Source: Monomorium pharaonis (taxonomy: Eukaryota > Arthropoda > Insecta > Hymenoptera > Formicidae). Taken from it: a DNA stretch of 64,000 bases. Location: NCBI RefSeq assembly GCF_013373865.1, contig NC_050470.1:21718667-21782666 (forward strand), in the 5' to 3' direction. Each line of letters starts with the position of its first letter. The first letter of the stretch is position 1. Positions 58,963-64,000 of the stretch are shown here, in pieces. Under the pieces are notes generated by a model, which saw only the letters and a program-made list of their open reading frames with translations, did not search any database and was not told the origin of the DNA. Both the position numbers and the translations under genes were made by a program.

Positions 58963-61891
58963 TTGAGTGAGGAAAATTAAATCTAACAGTCTCTGTATGC
59001 TTTCTAAAACGTCTAAAATATGCATATTTGTTTACTAATTATATATATATATATGTATCTGCACATATAATTGCTTTTATATTATATGTATATGATACAT
59101 AAATTATAAATAGAAATCTATCTTCATAAAACCCATTCTAAATCCATTCACCTTTTTATTAAATTACAGGATATTTACAATAAAAAACTAATTTCAAGAA
59201 ATGCATTAGTTTGTCATGAAGCAGTTTTATGCAACTTCTGTGACGGTTTCAATTAGACATTGAATATTTCATAATGCGGAGGCGATTTCAATGCGTTTTA
59301 AGCACGTATCTTTACGCGGCATTGAGATCTCTCTCTTTCTCTCTCCCTCTCTCTCGGATGAAGTAAAATTGTGAATGTAGCGAGAGATATATCATCAGAG
59401 ATAGACTAAGAATTTCACTGGGACCTTTTTCCTCCCGTTGCGTTAGTCCGATACATTGTAGTGAAAGTACGTTTCTCGAAGATGGTCTCGCGCTATCGCG
59501 TTTCCTCGCGATATTAATAACGTCCCGACGTCACGAGCCTTCAGGTTCCGATGACTGCGCGGAAACGTCATTCGCCGAGAAACTACTGTCACGGTGAACT
59601 CTTAATAAAGACGCACCGCGTAATTGGATCCGTTCGCGGTACGTTTATGTCAAAATGTTTGTGCGTCAACGTGCCTCAAGATCGAACAAATTACATAATC
59701 GTGACAAAAACGTGACGCTGCGGCTTTGTGTGGCACGAGAGGAAGCCGTAGTACTTCTATACGGAGCTTTCTCGAAATTACTTTCACGGGAATACCGCAG
59801 AAATTCCCGAAAAGGTGCCCGACCAACGTGTACATTCTCCGCGACTTTACCGTTGCGTTTACGACTTTCGTGAATTGCAGAAAGGAGAAGGAGGAGAAAA
59901 AATGACAAATGACCGTAAGAATTCTTAAACAAACAAAATTGTTCGCCGCGCGAAATTTTCACTTAAAAGAAAAAAAAATTTTAACAATTATTTTTTTAAA
60001 TAGTTTTTCTATCTTTATATTCTTAAGAATAAAGCAATTTAACGATAGTCGAACAATTGGTCGTTATTTTCACGTTTTGAAGGACACGGCGTACGAGCTG
60101 CATATCATGCGGTTGAACTGTAAATGCGTGGTTTTCTTAACCTTTCAAGGCTTATCTCAGAAATTACTACGCCAAACAATTTCTACCTTGAAACAAAATA
60201 TTCATAATACTTGTGGCTATGGTTGAATCTAGGATTTTTTTGTAATAAAGTTTCTTTTACACCTCACAAAAGTTAAAAAAAATTTGCAAAATTGTTTTTT
60301 ATTTTTAGTCGATCGCCATTTTGTTCAATATTGCGATACATAATTTAAACTAGTTCCAATAATAATCGCATTTGTGTAGATTGAAATAAGCCTTAGTGCC
60401 ATCAATATAAAGTCCTTGGAATAATATAAACAGGAATTTTTAAATCACGTTAAATTTGTGACATGATATTTTTATTTTTATTAAGAATAAGTAAATTAAT
60501 AGTTTTCATTTAAAAAAAAATAAATTTTTATAAAGATAAAGAAGTAAATCACATAAGAAATAAACACACATCTAAAACGTCAATGTCCTAGATATTTTCA
60601 GTTCTAAGTATAAAAATAGCCTTCAAATTAGGTTCCCTTAAGTAATACTTTTTAATTGCACTCTCGTTACTTTTCTGTAGGTGGTAATATCCGGTGAATA
60701 CAACTACAGTGATCCGACAATCCAGCAGCAGGTGGAGAACCTGACGAGGAGCCTCGAGGGGAGTAAGTACATCAGCAGCGTGCCGATCTATACCGAGAGC
60801 TGGCTCCGCGACTTCCTCAACTTTCTCAGCAGGATGCGAGATCTTGGGTACGAGAACGTGAACGTCACGGACGAGCACAACTTCATCAAGATCCTCAAGA
60901 ATATGTGGCTAGTCCCGAATAGCACCTCCTCCCTGGACATCAAGTTCGACGACACAGGCGAGAGGATCGTGGCGAGTCGGTTCCTAATACAGCCGGTGAA
61001 CGTGAGCGGCACCAATCAGGAGAAGGAAATGGTGAAGGAGCTGCGCGGCATATGCGCGGCGTCGCCGCTCAACGCGAGTGTATTCCATCCGTACTTTGTG
61101 TTCTTCGACCAGTTCGAGCTGGTAAGGCCGACCAGCATTCAATGCATGATATTCGGCGCATTCGTGATGATGCTCATCAGCTTCATCTTCATCCCGAATA
61201 TCTTCTGCTGCCTGTGGGTCGCCTTCTGCATCGTGTCGATCGAGCTAGGGGTGGCCGGCTACATGGCGCTGTGGGACGTCAGTCTCGATAGCATCTCTAT
61301 GATCAATCTAATCATGTGCATCGGCTTCAGTGTCGATTTCACTGCGCACATCTGCTATGCCTATATGAGATCGAAGCAGGCACGAGCAGAAGATCGGGTC
61401 AAAGAAAGCCTGTATAGCCTGGGCCTACCGATCGTACAAGGCGCCGCCTCGACGATACTTGGCCTGATGGCTCTCCTGTTGGCCGGTACCTACATCTTTC
61501 TGGTGTTCTTCAAGATGGTCTTCCTCGTGATCTTCATCGGCGCATTACACGGTATGTTCCTGCTTCCGGTGTTGCTCTCTCTCTTCGATCCCGGTGTCTG
61601 TAGCGGCGGTGACAGTGAGGCTGGTGAAGCAGAGAACACGAAGAACAGCACGCAAGAGAAGGAACTACAAGCCAATAAGCTGCAACAGCAGCAGAAGCAA
61701 CAGCCGCCCTACGTGATCCCGCTTCCTCATCTAGTCTATTACGGTCCGGGCGACATCAAACCGCTCCAGGACAGTCCCGCAATGAGCATGGCGGCGTTCG
61801 AGGAGAGGGATCCCGGCTTGGGTACCAGCGAGGACAGCAACTCGACCGAGAGCGGCTCCTCGCAGAGCAGGAGGCGCCAGCAGCCGCCGCA

Positions 61892-61935
<44 letters not shown>

Positions 61936-62231
61936 CGAATCAGATCCGCCCCGACATGTGGAGGAGATCTCTCGGCGTGCTTTACGGCCTGTCGCAGTTT
62001 CAATCTGCGGTCGGCGAGCCCCAGCACCCGGCGCCGGATTATCCCGGTGCCGAGACGCACCCGCGGGGATCGGGCGAGCGGCCGCGAACGGCCAATGTCC
62101 CCTGCCTAGGACCTTACGTCGCGTATCGCCATTCGAATCAATTGCCGCGCGATTATGGACGCAGCAGATCTTACCACAATCTGCAGTATTCTGCATCGAC
62201 GCGGCACTTGACGGATCCGCGGTATCCTTAA
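50719..62231 (+). CDS. Ptr: Patched-related (Ptr) RND-family membrane protein, 8 coding exons
   Basis: Multi-pass protein of the Patched/PTCHD/Ptr branch of the RND superfamily, thought to move or sense sterol-like lipids. Exons: 50719-50992, 51519-51744, 51888-52073, 53289-53632, 55212-55412, 56156-56287, 56908-57221, 60681-62231; junction phases agree; 3228 nt, 1075 residues. TM1 lies near residues 27-45. A lumenal domain follows, then a sterol-sensing-type bundle (about 275-435) with GIGIDDTFVMLAAW at 344-357. TM at about 504-525, a second lumenal domain, then a TM bundle from 711 to about 865 with GFSVDFTAHICYAYM at 774. The two Asp-bearing motifs are where RND transporters carry proton/cation-relay residues. 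The tail of about 210 residues is Gln/Pro/Ser-rich with 13 consecutive Gln. Sequence resembles insect Ptr/PTCHD proteins rather than Patched itself. Ligand unknown. Confidence 0.9.
51519..51744 (+). CDS. Ptr: Ptr exon 2
   Basis: Phase 1 to phase 2, acceptor GCTTGTTGCAG, donor GCAT|GTAAAA. First lumenal domain: GRFGHVIVIPKDGGHNLL, then WLDQCFINDILNLHHVMK. An earlier GT (after CAC, 51720) would give phase 0 and fail to join the next exon, so the 51744 end is preferred. Confidence 0.85.
51888..52073 (+). CDS. Ptr: Ptr exon 3
   Basis: Phase 2 to 2, acceptor TTTTTGCAG, donor AAT|GTAAGT. Encodes GKLNLTFPVTFNPVTWDT and the conserved PVYFGG segment, then QLAYFITVDS, as in the first lumenal loop of PTCHD/Ptr proteins. 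Confidence 0.88.
52074..53288 (+). other. Ptr intron 3 with a decayed inverted-repeat element
   Basis: 1.2 kb, AT-rich. Contains the possible old MITE at 52388-52774. Nothing else recognised. Confidence 0.6.
52388..52774. mobile_element. Possible decayed MITE
   Basis: Left TACACACCGAAAGAAATTGG and right CTAAATCTCACGGTGTA are imperfect inverted repeats. Inner blocks ATAATTTTGCTATAAT and ATTGTAGCAATTATAG also pair. Interior AT-rich and noncoding. Divergent arms mean this is an old copy or chance. Confidence 0.4.
53289..53632 (+). CDS. Ptr: Ptr exon 4 (start of sterol-sensing-type domain)
   Basis: Phase 2 to 1, donor ATAG|GTGAGA. Encodes GAAWEEAFLNIVGKAEDEG, the TM2 segment (FTSTFIIMGLFSVVTCMM) and TM3 plus TM4 start (AAMATVAAFGLCIYLGIDF, NLAAPFLMIG). 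Confidence 0.9.
53633..55211 (+). other. Ptr intron 4
   Basis: 1.6 kb AT-rich intron. A 93-codon open frame at 54031-54312 has no domain or splice structure. Nothing else seen. Confidence 0.6.
55212..55412 (+). CDS. Ptr: Ptr exon 5 (RND GIGIDD motif)
   Basis: Phase 1 to 1, acceptor GATTACAG, donor TCAG|GTAAGA. Encodes GIGIDDTFVMLAAWRRT, the TM4 motif with the paired Asp residues, then ITITSLTDMISFFIGILSPF leading into TM5. Confidence 0.93.
55413..56155 (+). other. Ptr intron 5 with hairpin
   Basis: 743 nt, AT-rich, with a perfect 13-bp hairpin at 55776-55806. Nothing else is visible. Confidence 0.6.
56156..56287 (+). CDS. Ptr: Ptr exon 6 (TM6)
   Basis: Phase 1 to 1, acceptor ATGACAG, donor TCAA|GTGAGT. 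Encodes TM6 (FAVVFTFLFHITFFSGCV) and the cytoplasmic Cys-rich turn RNLHSVICCKVKP, as at the end of the SSD in Ptr proteins. Confidence 0.87.
56350..56384 (+). other. Perfect hairpin in Ptr intron 6
   Basis: 14-bp perfect arms (TCTCTAAATACAAT and complement) around a 7-nt loop, 62 nt after the exon 6 donor. Possibly a folded RNA element near the splice site, or a tiny transposon remnant. Confidence 0.5.
56908..57221 (+). CDS. Ptr: Ptr exon 7 (middle cytoplasmic loop and TM7)
   Basis: Phase 1 to 0, acceptor ACATTTCAG, donor CAG|GTAGGC. Encodes the central loop (GGIDPDDPQNPIDNPEHG), TM (VKAIIILVFICYLLGAFYGL) and the LQEGLDRRKLSKEDSY motif that in this family opens the second lumenal domain. Confidence 0.9.
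58191..58410. mobile_element. Long imperfect palindrome (MITE-like) in Ptr intron
   Basis: Arms of about 95 nt. Left blocks AAATCTTAAAATTTCCTTAA, TGACACAAAATTATAAATTG and ACAAATTTAAACA mirror right blocks TGTTTAAATTTGT, CAATTCATACTTTTGTGTCA and TTAAGGAAGTTTCC. No coding capacity. TA dinucleotides are too frequent here to define a target duplication. Confidence 0.6.
58905..58962. repeat. (AAT)n microsatellite
   Basis: Around 18 AAT/ATA units with one early interruption, within the largest Ptr intron. Confidence 0.9.
60681..62231 (+). CDS. Ptr: Ptr exon 8 (second lumenal domain, C-terminal TM bundle, tail, stop)
   Basis: 516 codons plus TAA (62229-62231), acceptor TTTTCTGTAG, phase 0. Encodes the second lumenal domain (ISGEYNYSDPTIQQQVENL; Asn-X-Ser/Thr sites), TM segments from about residue 711, the GFSVDFTAH motif, LGLPIVQGAASTILGL and the last TMs to LLSLFDPG. 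The tail is rich in Gln, Pro, Ser and Arg. A CAG run at 61896-61934 encodes 13 Gln, including one CAA. Confidence 0.93.
61893..61934 (+). repeat. Coding (CAG)n tract, polyglutamine
   Basis: Nearly pure CAG repeat encoding Gln 965-977 in the cytoplasmic tail of Ptr, preceded by a second Gln-rich stretch near 61680-61705. Length is likely to vary between individuals. Confidence 0.9.
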
Positions 62232-63403
62232 AGGTGGTGAAGGAATAGTGTAAAAGGACAGATATTATCGACGCGATACGAAAGATCCTCGATCGAATTC
62301 AGTCCCTTGAACTAGAACTACAGCAACAATCGATTTTGGGAGGGAAGAACTGTTAAAATCCTCACGTAGAAAAATGGTCGACTGGTCCGCGGACAAAAAT
62401 GCCATCCAAAAATAGTGAATATTTCCTACTTTTAACTCTATCAAAGTATGAAATAAGATCACATCTTTATAGAGTTCAGAGACAGAAATCTTTTCAGAAA
62501 ATTTATAGCTCAATAATATTCTCTATTTGCCTTCGACGTGTGGCGAGTACGTGAACGTTCGTTAAGCATCACGAGCGTACAATCAATATTGGTTTGGTGG
62601 AGACATCTTATACGTATAGGATTTGAGAGGTATCGGATTTGAGAGGTAATTACAATTGTAGTGCTGTTCAATCACAATGACAGCTTCGCGGGACCATGAC
62701 AATACAAAGGAATGAAAATGGAAAGAAAACGACATTCTATGCAAACATGGACTAGACTGCCCGAGTTACAGTCCATTAGTTTCAAGGGATTGAACTTCAA
62801 GAGGATTTATTCTCAAACAACGAGACAGTAAAGTGACGCCTGAGTATATTTGGATTCTAACGACATTTTTTTCCTTTACTTGTCTCTCAAACTAAATTTC
62901 AATTTTATTGTTATTAACTTCCTCTTAAATCTTATGACGGAAATTGGACGTAGAAAATATAAATAAACAATGATAATTTTTTTATCAATAGATGGTTATT
63001 GAGTATAGAATATGAAAGGGTCAAAGTACAAATTAACACTTCTTTTTTTTTTTACAACTGACTCTACTAAGAGTATTGATTTTGGTTACGAAGCTGGAAT
63101 CCGAAAGATTCCGGGCGCCACTGAGGATTAATAATGTGATTTCGAAGACTTTTTGTATAGTAGTGCTTACTACAAAATAGTGCGATAGAAAAAAACGACG
63201 TTGAAGTTATGTGCCGCTATGTTCGTACGTGTGAGATATCTTATGTATGATATCAAAGCTGGTTTAATTACTTGGAACGAGCTCGTATACGAGTTGTATA
63301 CAAGGTGCCCCAAGAAGATCAGTTAATATATACATTTATAGCGACACTACATTCCTTTGAGAAGAAAATATATAAGGAGTGTCGATACTTTATTATAACT
63401 ACC
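62232..63403 (+). other. Ptr 3' UTR and downstream flank
   Basis: No further gene seen. An AATAAA at 62962-62967, about 730 nt after the stop, is a plausible polyadenylation signal. Confidence 0.45.
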
Positions 63404-63405
63404 CG

Positions 63406-63891
63406 GGAAAAATTTTTTATATAAAAACATATAATATATTATATAAATATATAAAAATGTTCATATATGTTTATACTAGTTTCTTTTCTTTTGTAAAATT
63501 TCTGTTTGGTATAAACAAAATAATAGTTATACTGAAAAAACAAAAACTATTTAAAAAGACCATTTTTGCATTGCTTCTTTTACAAAAAGTTATGATATAA
63601 AAAATTGTAAAACTTATTTATGTATAATCATATATATTCTATAAATAAATAAAAAATGATTATATAAGCAATTTTATATAAGCAATTTTTTTCTCAGTTC
63701 TTCGAACTTTTAACTTTTTGTAAAAGAAACAATGTAAAAAAATCTTTTTAATTAGTTTTTAACTTTTCAGTATGACTATTATTTATTTTACATCAAACAG
63801 AAATTAAAAAAAAAAAAGAAACTAGTATAAATATATATGCACATATTTTTTTATATTTATATATGTTTTTATATAAGAAATTTTTTTCCCG
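63406..63891. mobile_element. Large foldback element, about 490 bp
   Basis: Arms of about 200 nt. The left end CGGGAAAAATTTTTTATATA mirrors the right end TATAAGAAATTTTTTTCCCG. Inner blocks mirror in order: ATAAAAACATATA, TATACTAGTTTCTT, AATTTCTGTTTG, TAGTTATACTGAAAA, TTCTTTTACAAAAAGTTA. No transposase. A short unrelated inverted repeat (about 63889-63972) abuts its right end. Confidence 0.7.
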
Positions 63892-63972
63892 AAGGAAAGA
63901 GCAGATTTGTCAATTCACGAATTTCTAGAGACTTGTCAACTGTAGAGGTTCGTTGAATTTCTGCTCCTTCGG
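63889..63972. repeat. Short inverted repeat next to the foldback
   Basis: CCGAAGGAAAGAGCAGA pairs imperfectly with TCTGCTCCTTCGG, and an inner AATTCACGAA/TTCGTTGAATT pair continues the stem. It shares its first bases with the end of the large foldback, so the two may be parts of one composite element. Confidence 0.5.
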
Positions 63973-64000
63973 AGGGCCGTATTGTCCTCGTACGTGTTTG

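Larger units (their letters stand above)
57222..60680 (+). other. Ptr intron 7, longest intron (3.5 kb)
   Basis: Mostly AT-rich. Contains a basic 120-codon open frame (57553-57915) without recognisable content, a long palindrome at 58191-58410, a short (CA)n at 58449-58466 and an (AAT)n tract at 58905-58962. A GC-richer patch at 59280-59880 carries only overlapping short frames. Confidence 0.55.

Noticed and set aside
1..64000. CRISPR arrays, bacterial operons, integrated viruses, transposase genes
   Set aside because: No regular repeat-spacer structure, no bacterial gene organisation, and no reverse transcriptase, integrase or DDE transposase frame was seen on either strand.

Overview
The window is nuclear DNA from an insect, most likely a hymenopteran and possibly an ant. 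This rests on many small phase-consistent exons with GT-AG introns, AT-rich introns alternating with CpG-rich patches, abundant small TA-flanked inverted-repeat elements, and the look of the three proteins. The species cannot be fixed from sequence alone. There is nothing bacterial, viral or CRISPR-like, and no recognisable tRNA, rRNA or transposase gene.

Layout: (1) 982-16549, plus strand: a pericentrin/AKAP9-family centrosomal scaffold in 19 coding exons (about 2934 residues), nearly all coiled coil, with a C-terminal PACT domain. The exons were joined by hand from splice sites; every junction keeps frame and the total is divisible by three. (2) 18886-23829, minus strand: a histidine acid phosphatase of the PXYLP1 (2-phosphoxylose phosphatase) type, four coding exons, 517 residues. 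It faces the first gene tail to tail. (3) 23830-50718: about 27 kb without a convincing gene, where CpG-rich islands alternate with AT-rich DNA carrying several inverted-repeat elements (MITEs or foldbacks). (4) 50719-62231, plus strand: a Patched-related (Ptr) RND-family membrane protein, eight coding exons, 1075 residues, with a sterol-sensing-type domain and a Gln-rich tail. (5) 62232-64000: 3' flank with a large foldback element.

The three genes are functionally unrelated: centrosome/PCM assembly, Golgi proteoglycan-linker dephosphorylation, and an RND-type membrane protein. They look like ordinary neighbours, not a pathway cluster.

I did not find a new biological system. The most notable signals are a probable GC-AG intron in the centrosomal gene, a possible 18-codon cassette exon, an orphan exon-like island at 30.6 kb, a cluster of four inverted-repeat elements at 38.2-40.6 kb, two long foldbacks (24.9 and 63.4 kb), a degenerate three-copy tandem repeat in the phosphatase intron, and perfect hairpins in two consecutive Ptr introns.
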